Assembly: GCF_003024385.1 (NCBI RefSeq)
Contig: NZ_PVZN01000023.1
Span: 1-58,893 of the forward strand
DNA length: 58,893 bases
Source of the DNA: Pseudomonas sp. BBP2017
GTDB lineage: Bacteria; Pseudomonadota; Gammaproteobacteria; Pseudomonadales; Pseudomonadaceae
Direction: 5' to 3'
The notes beneath the pieces were generated by a model, which saw only the letters and a program-made list of their open reading frames with translations, was not told where the DNA came from and searched no databases. This document shows positions 27,879 through 35,956 of the stretch, piece after piece (the first letter of the stretch is position 1; every line of letters starts with the position of its first letter). The position numbers and the translations under genes were made by a program.

Positions 27879-27980
27879 GGCTTCAACCCTAACCAGTGGG
27901 GTTAAAGATGGCAAGCGTTGAGAAAAAATTGATAGAAATGCTTAAAAAGTTGAATTTATCGATATTTTATCGCTTATCTA
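27879..27980. other. AT-rich leuA upstream region
   Basis: Part of the 312-base stretch between leuA and the M23 peptidase gene. Besides the leader ORF and the terminator on its two sides, this part is markedly AT-rich compared with the rest of the window and probably contains the leuA promoter. I could not pick one -35/-10 pair with confidence. No RNA gene was recognised. Confidence 0.4.
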
Positions 27981-28019
27981 ATTCAAAAAGACCGCGGCAG
28001 TTGCGCAGTCTTTTTGAAT
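27981..28019 (-). terminator. terminator after the M23 peptidase gene
   Basis: ATTCAAAAAGAC pairs perfectly with GTCTTTTTGAAT (12 bp) around a GC-rich inner part. On the minus strand the stem runs into Ts, 15 bases past the peptidase stop. Confidence 0.82.
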
Positions 28020-28033
28020 GGCGCAAACGAGCA

Positions 28034-28858
28034 TCAGGGCTGGAACGCCCCGATGAAAATCGCCGGATCCACTCGCGCATCATTGAGGCTGACGTTCCAG
28101 TGCATGTGCGGACCGGTTGCGCGGCCCGTTGCGCCTACCCGGCCTACGACAGCGCCGCGACTGAGTTGCTGGCCTGGCTTCACATCGATTTTCGACATAT
28201 GGCAGAACATGCTGATAAAGCCCTGGCCATGGTCGACGAATACGGTGTTGCCGTTGAAGAAGTAATTACCCACCAGAATCACTTTGCCGTTGGCCGGGGT
28301 CTTGATCGGTGTTCCGGCAGGCACGGCGAAATCCAGGCCGGCATGAGGGTTGCGTTCTTCGCCATTGAAGAAACGGCGTACGCCAAATTTGCTCGACAGC
28401 GGGCCGCTGACCGGCTTGTCGAGGATCAGGTTGCTCGGCAGGTTGGGGCTGAAGCTGCGGTAGGCCTTGATCTGCTCGGCTAGCTCGGCATCGATGCGCT
28501 TGAGGTCGGCCGGATCGGGGTTGACCTGGCGCTTGTTCTTCAAGGTGATGCGCTGCTCCGGGTATTGCTTGCTGCCAACGTTGAAGGTCAGCGTGCGGCT
28601 GCCCTGGCTGAGTTGCGCCTGACCGGCTTTTTGCGTCAGCGGCAGGCCGACGATGGCCAGCCAGTTGTCCTGTTCCTTGACCACCAGCACCGGTTTGCCG
28701 TCAAAGCGTGCGCTCGGTGCCTGGGCTGCGGGGCCAAGGTCGATGACCGCGACGCCACCAGGCACCGGCTTGTTCAGTTGACGGGTGATGTAGCTGGCCT
28801 GGGCGCTGCTGGTGAATATCAGGCACAGCAGCAATAGCGGGGCAAACAGACGGGGCAT
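28034..28858 (-). CDS. secreted M23-family peptidase
   Basis: 274-residue periplasmic LytM-type protein. Signal peptide of about 21 residues (PRLFAPLLLLCLIFTSSAQA). An N-terminal beta-rich region comes first; the M23 zinc domain lies in the last 130 residues, with NPHAGLDFAVPAGTPI (HxxxD metal site), HGQGFISMFCHMS and the HxH motif GPHMHWNVSLND. All zinc ligands are present, so it should be an active endopeptidase on peptidoglycan cross-links. The gene lies 3 bases after the end of xseA on the same strand, so the two are likely co-transcribed, but no functional link is evident. Confidence 0.92.
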   Translation of the reverse strand: MPRLFAPLLLLCLIFTSSAQASYITRQLNKPVPGGVAVIDLGPAAQAPSARFDGKPVLVVKEQDNWLAIVGLPLTQKAGQAQLSQGSRTLTFNVGSKQYPEQRITLKNKRQVNPDPADLKRIDAELAEQIKAYRSFSPNLPSNLILDKPVSGPLSSKFGVRRFFNGEERNPHAGLDFAVPAGTPIKTPANGKVILVGNYFFNGNTVFVDHGQGFISMFCHMSKIDVKPGQQLSRGAVVGRVGATGRATGPHMHWNVSLNDARVDPAIFIGAFQP

Positions 28859-28861
28859 GGT

Positions 28862-30241
28862 TCAGTCCAGTAGTGAAAGCGTGACCGGGGTCAGGTGGTT
28901 GTCTTCGACCCGCACGTGCAATTCGCCTTCGCCCAGGCGCGCGCTCAGGCGCTGGCCGTTGTGGGTCTGGGCGGCGCTGCGGATAGCCTGGCCGCGCTCG
29001 TCGAGGAGGATGCTGTAGCCGCGCCCAAGGGTTGCCAGAGGGCTGACCACATGGAGGGTCTGGACCTGTGCCTGCAGGCGCTGGCGACGGTCTTTGAGGG
29101 TTTCGCGCATGGCCCGCGGCAAGCGTTCGGCGAGGCTGTCCAGGCGCTGTTTGAGCAGCGCCAGGGTACGTCCTGGGTGTTGCGCGGCCAAACGCGTGTC
29201 GAGACGGGCCAGGCGTTCGCGGCGCTGGTTCAGACGTTGTTCGAAGGCCCGACGCAGGCGCATGTCGAGGTCGTCCAGGCGCTGGGCCTGTTGACGCAGG
29301 CGCTCGCCGGGGTGACGCAGGCGCCGGGTCAGGCTGTCCAGGCGCAGGCGGTCGTGCATCAGGCGGCTCTGGATGCGTAGCAGCAGGCGTCGCTTGAGGC
29401 TGTCGATGCGCCGCTGCAGGTCGCTGCTATCCGGGGCCAGCAGCTCGGCAGCGGCCGAAGGTGTAGGTGCGCGTACGTCTGCGACAAAGTCACTGATCGA
29501 GACGTCGGTTTCATGGCCGACGGCGCTGACAATCGGCGTCACACAGGCGGCGATCGCCCGGGCCACGGCTTCCTCGTTGAAGCACCAGAGGTCTTCCAGC
29601 GAGCCACCGCCACGGGCCAGGATCAGTGCGTCGAAGCCGCGGCTGTCGGCCAGTTGCAGGGCGCGAACGATCTGATTGATCGCTTCGCGGCCTTGTACGG
29701 CAGTGGGGATCAGTGTCAGCTCGACCTGCGGGGCACGACGGCGGAACACGCTGATGATGTCGCGGATCACCGCGCCGGTGGGCGAGCTGACAATGCCGAT
29801 GCGTTGCGGGTGGGCGGGCAGGGTAACCTTGTTTTCAGCGCTGAACAGGCCTTCGGCGCCAAGCTTTTCCTTGAGTGCTTCGAACGCCAGGCGCAACGCA
29901 CCATCGCCGGCAGGTTCGACGGTATCGAGGATAAGCTGATAGTCGCCACGGCCTTCAAACAGCGATACCTTGCCGCGTACCTTGACCGCCAGGCCATCGC
30001 GCAGGGCCTGACGAACCCGCACGGCGTTCTGCCGGAACAGCGCGCAGCGCACCTGGGCGCCGCTGTCCTTGAGGGTGAAATAGACATGACCGGAAGCCGG
30101 GCGGGCGAGGTTGGATATCTCGCCTTCGACCCAGACATTGCGGAACACGTCTTCAAGCAGCACCCGGGCGCGGCCGTTGAGCTGGCTGACGGTGAGGACT
30201 TCGCGGTCCAGGCCGAGTCTTTCGAAGGGGTCTTTGATCAT
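28862..30241 (-). CDS. xseA: exodeoxyribonuclease VII large subunit
   Basis: 459-residue large subunit of exonuclease VII, which degrades single-stranded DNA to oligonucleotides together with XseB (not in this window). N-terminal OB-fold: LTVSQLNGRARVLLEDVF, VWVEGEISNLARPASGHVYF. The catalytic domain contains RIGIVSSPTGAVIRDI, ILARGGGSLEDLWCFNEE and SAVGHETDVSISDFVADVRAPTPSAAAE in sequence. A long Arg/Leu-rich coiled coil fills the C-terminal part. ATG 30241 gives the standard length; an ATG at 30253 overlaps the upstream LysR stop (ATGA) and would add four residues. Confidence 0.96.
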   Translation of the reverse strand: MIKDPFERLGLDREVLTVSQLNGRARVLLEDVFRNVWVEGEISNLARPASGHVYFTLKDSGAQVRCALFRQNAVRVRQALRDGLAVKVRGKVSLFEGRGDYQLILDTVEPAGDGALRLAFEALKEKLGAEGLFSAENKVTLPAHPQRIGIVSSPTGAVIRDIISVFRRRAPQVELTLIPTAVQGREAINQIVRALQLADSRGFDALILARGGGSLEDLWCFNEEAVARAIAACVTPIVSAVGHETDVSISDFVADVRAPTPSAAAELLAPDSSDLQRRIDSLKRRLLLRIQSRLMHDRLRLDSLTRRLRHPGERLRQQAQRLDDLDMRLRRAFEQRLNQRRERLARLDTRLAAQHPGRTLALLKQRLDSLAERLPRAMRETLKDRRQRLQAQVQTLHVVSPLATLGRGYSILLDERGQAIRSAAQTHNGQRLSARLGEGELHVRVEDNHLTPVTLSLLD

Positions 30242-30249
30242 GGACTGCA

Positions 30250-31218
30250 TCATAAAGGATTGTGGCTATGGGGTGTCAGTGGCCCGCCGGTGCCTTGATC
30301 ACTGTAGGAGCCGGCCTTGCCGGCGATGGGGGGCGCAGCAGCCCCCATGTGCATGATGAACTGCTGTACCAAAGGCCCGGCATCGCGACGGCACGCCAAC
30401 GCCACCGTACTGCTGCACCCTTCATCTGCAAGGGTAATGAACCGCAGTGAGGGCGGGGCAATCTCCTGCATGCACTGCGGCAACAGAGCCACACCAAAAC
30501 CTGCCTGGATCAACTGCAACTGGGTTGTCTTGCGTGACACCACCCGCGCGGCTTTCGGAAAGAAGCCGGCACCCATGCACAGCTCTGCAGACAGGTAGCT
30601 CAAGCCGCCGCGCTGGCGATGGGGGATGGAAATAAACGGCTGGTCACGCAGCTGCGCCAGGCAAACGCTGGTTTCCCGGGCCAACGCATGGTCTTCGGCG
30701 ACCGCCAGCAACAAGGGCTCTTCAAACAGCGGCTGCACACAAAGCCCTTGATGCTGGCGCAGCACCGGCAAGCGCAACAGGCCGACTTCCAGGCGATCTT
30801 GCGCGAGCTCTGCAAGCTGTGCCTCGGAAGACTGCTGGGCGATCTCCATGGCAACGCCTGGATGCGCATGCAGATAGCCACTGAGGCGGGTCAACAGCTG
30901 CCCGGTCAAGGGCACGGTGCTCGAGTGATTCAGGCGCAGACTGCCGATTACGCCCTGGCCGACATCCCGCGCCAGACGTTGGGCCTTTTCCAGATCCACC
31001 AGCAAGGTGCGGGCTCTTGGCAGGAAGGCCTGGCCCGCAGCAGTAAGACGCGGCTGGCGAGCAGTGCGTTCGAACAGCATCGTATCGAGCTGCGACTCCA
31101 GCTCCTTGATTTGGCGGCTCAGGGCCGACTGGGCAATGAACAGGCGCTCGGCGGCGGCGCTGAAGCTGCCGGTTTCGGCGATTTCGACGAAGTAGCGCAG
31201 CTGGCGGGTGGAGATCAT
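30250..31218 (-). CDS. LysR-family transcriptional regulator
   Basis: 322-residue LTTR. The N-terminal winged helix (about 1-60) includes RYFVEIAETGSFSAAAERLF and AQSALSRQIKELE; the effector-binding domain (about 90-295) includes LRLNHSSTVPLTGQLL, and the second lobe ends near PLVQQFIMHM. It is divergent from a TauE/SafE transporter gene, which it may regulate. The last 27 or so residues are encoded by a class B REP unit and following sequence, so the natural C-terminus was probably shorter. The stop overlaps the alternative xseA start. The ligand is unknown. Confidence 0.93.
   Translation of the reverse strand: MISTRQLRYFVEIAETGSFSAAAERLFIAQSALSRQIKELESQLDTMLFERTARQPRLTAAGQAFLPRARTLLVDLEKAQRLARDVGQGVIGSLRLNHSSTVPLTGQLLTRLSGYLHAHPGVAMEIAQQSSEAQLAELAQDRLEVGLLRLPVLRQHQGLCVQPLFEEPLLLAVAEDHALARETSVCLAQLRDQPFISIPHRQRGGLSYLSAELCMGAGFFPKAARVVSRKTTQLQLIQAGFGVALLPQCMQEIAPPSLRFITLADEGCSSTVALACRRDAGPLVQQFIMHMGAAAPPIAGKAGSYSDQGTGGPLTPHSHNPL
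30302..30328. repeat. single class B REP unit inside the LysR gene
   Basis: CTGTAGGAGCCGGCCTTGCC followed by GGCGATG, one arm of the same element found as a pair at 20986-21043. Here it is read through as LysR C-terminal codons (..AGKAGSYS..). Confidence 0.8.
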
Positions 31219-31320
31219 GAGTGATATGCCGTTTCAAGATGGCTAGTGGCGTAATTGCATATTAGTCGGCATAGCTTGGCGCTGGCTAAAGTTTCCTCAC
31301 CTTCACTGTTGGCGACCGCC

Positions 31321-32103
31321 ATGCTCTCGACCCTGCTTGCCCAATTACCCTTCACCTCCCTCGACTGGCTACCGATCCTGCTCGGCGTCGGCGCCGCCTA
31401 TATCGTCTTCGGCATCGCTGGTTTCGGTACGGCGCTGGTGGCCGGGCCTGTGCTGATCAACTTCATGCCGCTGTCGCGGATCATCCCGTTGCTGGTGTTG
31501 CTGGATTTCGTCGCCGCCTTTGGCAACTGGCTGCCGGCGCGCAAGGCGGTGGCACGCTCGGAGTTACTGCGCCTGCTGCCGTGCATGGCACTGGGCTGTA
31601 CCCTCGGCGTGGTGTTTTTGCTCAACCTCAAGTCCGACCTGTTGTTGCTGTTGATGGGCCTGTTCATCAGCGCCTATGCCCTGTATAGCCTGGCGGTGAA
31701 GATCAGGCCGGCACAGCTCTCGGCTTCTTGGTCGGTGCCGATAGGAACCGTGGGCGGCTTGTTCGGTGCGCTGTTCGGCAGCGGCGGCTTTCTATATGCC
31801 CTCTATCTCAATGCCCGGCTGCCTTCCAAGGAGCAGGCGCGGGCGACCCAAAGCGCGCTGATCAGTTGCAGTACCGTGGTGCGCCTGAGCCTGTTCCTGT
31901 TCGCTGGCGTGTATGCCGACCTGCCGCTGTTGTTGCTGGCCTTGTGCTTGCTGCCGATGATGGTGATCGGGCTGTACCTGGGCCGGCGTCTGACCCTGAA
32001 CATGACGCGGGATACGTTCGTGCGCCTGGTCACCTGGCTGGTGCTGGTCAGCGGTATTGCCCTGATCGGTCGCTACCTGAGTGAGGTAAACTGGTTGCTT
32101 TGA
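31321..32103 (+). CDS. TauE/SafE family membrane exporter
   Basis: 260-residue inner-membrane protein with seven to eight hydrophobic segments and the two-repeat architecture of the TauE/SafE family (sulfite, sulfoacetate and related anion exporters). Family pieces: GIAGFGTALVAGPVLINFMPL in the first repeat and TVGGLFGALFGSGGFLYALYL in the second. The ATG at 31321 begins MLSTLLAQLPF; the longer frame from 31255 runs back into the divergent promoter. The neighbouring divergent LysR gene suggests inducible export, but the substrate cannot be told from sequence. Confidence 0.88.
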   Translation: MLSTLLAQLPFTSLDWLPILLGVGAAYIVFGIAGFGTALVAGPVLINFMPLSRIIPLLVLLDFVAAFGNWLPARKAVARSELLRLLPCMALGCTLGVVFLLNLKSDLLLLLMGLFISAYALYSLAVKIRPAQLSASWSVPIGTVGGLFGALFGSGGFLYALYLNARLPSKEQARATQSALISCSTVVRLSLFLFAGVYADLPLLLLALCLLPMMVIGLYLGRRLTLNMTRDTFVRLVTWLVLVSGIALIGRYLSEVNWLL

Positions 32104-32121
32104 GCATGTTTGGCTGCCGTC

Positions 32122-32679
32122 ATGATTACCCAGAGCATCATTGTCCCGAAGATCTCCACCGTTCCTGTGCATGAGCCGCGCGCGCGGGCGATCCTGCGCT
32201 GGCTGGTGCGGGAAAAGATCGTCGAGGAACAATTGAGCACCTGCGGCAGCACCGGCAACCGTATGGCTTACGCCATCGCCGAGGGCGCGCGCAAAGTCGT
32301 GGAGCGGCCCGAGCTGCTGCCGTTCGGGCAGGCGGTCAATGGCCTGGAGGTGATCACCAAGCGTTGCATCTATACCCCGCTTGACGACTTTCTGGAGGAG
32401 GCGGGCTGCGCCGAATGCCGTCGCGAAGTCGGCGTGGCGCTGTTTGAAAGCCTGGAGGAGTGGATGCCCGGGCAGACCGACAACTTCATTTGCCCGCTGT
32501 GCGGCCATGAAGACGACATCAATGGTTTCCTGTTCCTGCAACCCTGCGCGTTTTCCAACCTGGGTTTTATCTTCAATAACTGGGGCGCGGCAGGATTCAA
32601 GCAGGCGTTTCTCGACGACTTTGCCGACTGGCTGGATCAGCCGGTGGCCGTGGTGCAGGTAAAGCGCGGCGGTAACTGA
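32122..32679 (+). CDS. conserved protein with two CxxC pairs
   Basis: 185 residues from the ATG at 32122 (MITQSIIVPKIS). I recognise it as a conserved Pseudomonas protein next to guaB but not as a family with known function. The N-terminal third is helical and basic (RARAILRWLVREKIVEEQL). Two cysteine pairs, AECRRE near residue 100 (AGCAECRRE) and CPLCGHED near 130, could bind zinc. A hydrophobic, aromatic stretch follows (FLFLQPCAFSNLGFIFNNW). No signal peptide. It lies 18 bases after the exporter gene and 85 before guaB, which has its own promoter. Confidence 0.72.
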   Translation: MITQSIIVPKISTVPVHEPRARAILRWLVREKIVEEQLSTCGSTGNRMAYAIAEGARKVVERPELLPFGQAVNGLEVITKRCIYTPLDDFLEEAGCAECRREVGVALFESLEEWMPGQTDNFICPLCGHEDDINGFLFLQPCAFSNLGFIFNNWGAAGFKQAFLDDFADWLDQPVAVVQVKRGGN

Positions 32680-32698
32680 CCGAAGGCCGATCTTTGCA

Positions 32699-32727
32699 TT
32701 GAGTGAAGGGCTCTGCATGAGTATAAT
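32699..32727 (+). promoter_or_regulatory. sigma70 promoter of guaB
   Basis: TTGAGT (32699-32704), 17 bases, TATAAT (32722-32727): a perfect -10 and a 4-of-6 -35 at ideal spacing, 38 bases before the guaB ATG. Confidence 0.8.
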
Positions 32728-32764
32728 GGCGCGCTTCCATTTTTCCCGCCCGGGAGCCCCCGCG

Positions 32765-34234
32765 ATGCTGCGTATCAGCCAAGAAGCCCTGACCTTCGAC
32801 GACATTCTCCTAGTGCCTGGTTATTCAGAGGTACTACCCAATGAAGTCAGTCTCAAGACCCGTTTGACCCGTGGCATCGAGCTGAATATTCCGTTGGTTT
32901 CCGCCGCCATGGATACCGTGACCGAAGCCCGTCTGGCCATTGCCATGGCCCAGGAAGGCGGCATCGGCATCATCCACAAGAACATGACCATCGAGCAGCA
33001 AGCTGCCGAAGTGCGCAAGGTCAAGAAGTTCGAGGCCGGCGTGGTCAAGGACCCGATCACCATCGAGGCCGATGCCACGGTGCGTGACCTGTTCGAACTG
33101 ACCCGCCTGAACAACATCTCCGGCGTTCCGGTGCTGCACAATGGCGACCTGGTCGGCATCGTCACCTCCCGCGACGTACGCTTCGAAAACCGTCTGGACG
33201 CCACTGTCCGTGAAGTGATGACGCCTAAAGAGCGCCTGGTCACGGTCATGGAAGGCGCCAACAAGAACGAAGCACGCGAACTGCTGCACAAGCATCGTAT
33301 CGAGCGCGTACTGATCGTCGACGACAAATTCGCCCTCAAAGGCATGATGACCGTCAACGACATCGAGAAGGCCAAGGCCTACCCACTGGCCAGCAAGGAC
33401 GACCAGGGTCGCCTGCGCGTGGGTGCTGCGGTCGGTACCGGCAAAGACACCGGTGATCGCGTTTGCGCACTGGTTGCTGCCGGCGTTGACGTGGTAGTGG
33501 TCGACACCGCTCACGGTCACTCCAAAGGCGTGATCGATCGCGTTCGCTGGGTCAAAGAGAACTTCCCGCAGGTTCAGGTCATCGGTGGCAACATCGCCAC
33601 CGGCGCTGCAGCCAAGGCGCTGGCCGAAGCCGGCGCTGACGCGGTCAAGGTCGGTATCGGCCCTGGCTCGATCTGCACCACGCGTATCGTCGCCGGTGTC
33701 GGCGTGCCGCAGATCAGCGCCATCGCCAATGTCGCCGCCGCCCTTGAAGGCACCGGTATCCCATTGATCGCCGACGGTGGCATCCGCTTCTCCGGTGACC
33801 TGTCCAAGGCCATCGTGGCCGGTGCTTCGGCGGTGATGATGGGCTCGATGTTCGCCGGTACCGAAGAGGCGCCAGGCGAAATCGAACTGTTCCAGGGCCG
33901 TTCCTACAAGGCTTACCGTGGCATGGGCTCGCTGGGCGCCATGTCCCAGGCCCAGGGCTCCTCGGACCGCTACTTCCAGGACTCCTCGGCCGGTGCCGAG
34001 AAGCTGGTACCGGAAGGTATCGAAGGTCGCGTGCCGTACAAGGGCACCCTGACCGCGATCATCCACCAACTGATGGGTGGCCTGCGTTCTTCGATGGGTT
34101 ACACCGGCAGCGCCAACATCGACGAGATGCGCACCAAGCCTGAATTCGTGCGTATCACCGGTGCCGGCATGGCCGAGTCCCATGTGCATGACGTACAGAT
34201 CACCAAAGAAGCGCCAAACTACCGCGTAGGTTGA
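32765..34234 (+). CDS. guaB: IMP dehydrogenase
   Basis: 489-residue enzyme oxidising IMP to XMP with NAD, the committed step of GMP synthesis. The TIM barrel is interrupted by two CBS domains (about residues 95-205). The catalytic-loop motif is GPGSICTTRIVAGVGVPQ with the nucleophilic Cys; GGIRFSGD and the flap region YRGMGSLGAM follow. The ATG at 32765 (MLRISQEALTFDD) has GGGAG upstream, and earlier in-frame ATGs lie in the promoter. It is followed by guaA, 79 bases downstream. Confidence 0.97.
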   Translation: MLRISQEALTFDDILLVPGYSEVLPNEVSLKTRLTRGIELNIPLVSAAMDTVTEARLAIAMAQEGGIGIIHKNMTIEQQAAEVRKVKKFEAGVVKDPITIEADATVRDLFELTRLNNISGVPVLHNGDLVGIVTSRDVRFENRLDATVREVMTPKERLVTVMEGANKNEARELLHKHRIERVLIVDDKFALKGMMTVNDIEKAKAYPLASKDDQGRLRVGAAVGTGKDTGDRVCALVAAGVDVVVVDTAHGHSKGVIDRVRWVKENFPQVQVIGGNIATGAAAKALAEAGADAVKVGIGPGSICTTRIVAGVGVPQISAIANVAAALEGTGIPLIADGGIRFSGDLSKAIVAGASAVMMGSMFAGTEEAPGEIELFQGRSYKAYRGMGSLGAMSQAQGSSDRYFQDSSAGAEKLVPEGIEGRVPYKGTLTAIIHQLMGGLRSSMGYTGSANIDEMRTKPEFVRITGAGMAESHVHDVQITKEAPNYRVG

Positions 34235-34255
34235 TGCTTCTGGCAACACTTGCAA

Positions 34256-34280
34256 GCGGGGCTGTTATCGACAGCCCCGC
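34256..34280 (+). other. hairpin between guaB and guaA
   Basis: GCGGGGCTGT-TATCG-ACAGCCCCGC: ten perfect base pairs with a 5-base loop in the 79-base intergenic region. There is no T-run, so it looks like an mRNA-stabilising or processing hairpin rather than a full terminator. Confidence 0.6.
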
Positions 34281-34313
34281 GTCGTTTCCGATTACCACTG
34301 ACGAGATTGAGTC

Positions 34314-35891
34314 ATGGCCCTCGACATTCACGCTCACCGCATCCTGATCCTCGACTTCGGTTCCCAGTACACCCAGCTGATCGCCCGCCGCGTGCGCGAA
34401 ATCGGCGTGTACTGCGAACTGCACCCGTTCGACATGGACGACGAAGCGATTCGCGAATTCGCGCCACGCGGCATCATCCTGGCCGGCGGCCCCGAGTCCG
34501 TGCATGAAGCCGACAGCCCGCGCGCACCACAGGCCGTCTGGGACCTGGGCGTGCCGGTATTCGGTATCTGCTACGGCATGCAAACCATGGCCGAGCAGCT
34601 GGGCGGCAAGGTTGAAGGTTCCGAACTGCGCGAGTTCGGCTACGCCCGTGTTGATGTAGTCGGCAAGAGCCGTCTGCTCGACGGCATTGAAGACCACGTT
34701 GATGCTGACGGCGTACTGGGCCTGGACGTGTGGATGAGCCACGGTGACAAGGTCACCCGCATCCCGCAAGAATTCCACATCCTGGCCAGCACCCCGAGCT
34801 GCCCGATCGCCGGCATGGCCGACGATACCCGTGGCTACTACGGCGTGCAGTTCCACCCGGAAGTGACCCACACCAAGCAGGGCGGTCGCATCCTCTCGCG
34901 CTTCATCCTCGACATCTGCGGCTGCGAAGCGCTGTGGACCCCGTCGCACATTGCTGAAGACGCCATCGCCCAGATCCGCGCCCAGGTCGGTAGCGACAAT
35001 GTCCTGCTCGGCCTGTCCGGCGGCGTCGACTCCTCGGTGGTTGCAGCCCTGCTGCACAAGGCCATCGGCGACCAGTTGACCTGCGTCTTCGTTGACAACG
35101 GCCTGCTGCGCCTGCACGAAGGTGAGCAAGTGATGGCCATGTTCGCCGAGAACATGGGCGTCAAGGTGATCCGTGCCAACGCTGAAGAACAGTTCCTGAG
35201 CAACCTTGCCGGTGAGTCGGACCCTGAGAAGAAGCGCAAGATCATCGGCCGGACCTTCATCGACGTGTTCGATGCCGAGTCGAACAAGCTTGAGAACATC
35301 AAGTACCTGGCCCAGGGCACCATCTACCCTGACGTGATCGAGTCGGCTGGCGCCAAGAGCGGCAAGGCCCACGTGATCAAGTCGCACCACAACGTTGGTG
35401 GTCTGCCGGAAGAGATGAACCTCAAGCTGGTCGAGCCGCTGCGCGAGCTGTTCAAGGACGAGGTCCGTCGCCTCGGTCTGGAACTGGGCCTGCCGTACGA
35501 CATGGTCTACCGTCACCCGTTCCCGGGCCCGGGCCTGGGTGTGCGCATCCTCGGTGAAGTGAAGAAGGAGTACGCCGACCTGCTGCGTCGTGCCGACCAT
35601 ATCTTCATCGAAGAACTTCGCAAGGCCGACTGGTACCACAAGGTCAGCCAGGCGTTCGTGGTGTTCCAGCCGGTGAAATCGGTGGGTGTGGTCGGTGACG
35701 GCCGTCGCTACGCCTGGGTCGTGGCCCTGCGTGCGGTGGAAACCATCGACTTCATGACCGCACGTTGGGCGCACCTGCCTTACGAGTTGCTGGAGACTGT
35801 CAGCGGCCGGATCATCAACGAGATCGAAGGCATCTCCCGCGTTACTTACGACGTGTCGAGCAAGCCGCCTGCCACTATCGAGTGGGAGTGA
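34314..35891 (+). CDS. guaA: GMP synthase (glutamine-hydrolysing)
   Basis: 525-residue enzyme aminating XMP to GMP. Class I glutamine amidotransferase (about 1-205): nucleophile in GICYGMQTMAEQLGG, and the His/Glu pair in VQFHPEVTHT. ATP-pyrophosphatase domain with the P-loop LGLSGGVDSSVVAALLHKA, then the dimerisation domain ending in ISRVTYDVSSKPPATIEWE. All catalytic positions are intact. It is co-transcribed with guaB and followed by a long hairpin. Confidence 0.98.
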   Translation: MALDIHAHRILILDFGSQYTQLIARRVREIGVYCELHPFDMDDEAIREFAPRGIILAGGPESVHEADSPRAPQAVWDLGVPVFGICYGMQTMAEQLGGKVEGSELREFGYARVDVVGKSRLLDGIEDHVDADGVLGLDVWMSHGDKVTRIPQEFHILASTPSCPIAGMADDTRGYYGVQFHPEVTHTKQGGRILSRFILDICGCEALWTPSHIAEDAIAQIRAQVGSDNVLLGLSGGVDSSVVAALLHKAIGDQLTCVFVDNGLLRLHEGEQVMAMFAENMGVKVIRANAEEQFLSNLAGESDPEKKRKIIGRTFIDVFDAESNKLENIKYLAQGTIYPDVIESAGAKSGKAHVIKSHHNVGGLPEEMNLKLVEPLRELFKDEVRRLGLELGLPYDMVYRHPFPGPGLGVRILGEVKKEYADLLRRADHIFIEELRKADWYHKVSQAFVVFQPVKSVGVVGDGRRYAWVVALRAVETIDFMTARWAHLPYELLETVSGRIINEIEGISRVTYDVSSKPPATIEWE

Positions 35892-35897
35892 GTTGAA

Positions 35898-35927
35898 CAA
35901 CAAGGGCGCCTGACGGCGCCCTTGTTG
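35898..35927. terminator. hairpin after guaA
   Basis: CAACAAGGGCGCC-TGAC-GGCGCCCTTGTTG: 13 perfect base pairs seven bases past the guaA stop, between convergent guaA and the toxin-like gene. The T-run is missing but the stem is very strong; it probably serves both directions. Confidence 0.7.
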
Positions 35928-35956
35928 CATCTGCGTTGTGCTTGGGGCGTGCTTTT

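Noticed and set aside
27896..28483. 195-codon plus-strand frame starting in the leuA upstream region
   Set aside because: Most of it is antisense to the M23 peptidase, and its first part crosses a terminator.
34200..35930. 576-codon minus-strand frame opposite guaA (and a similar 473-codon frame opposite guaB)
   Set aside because: Same antisense effect over strongly biased housekeeping genes; composition is His/Val/Asp-rich and no domain is seen.
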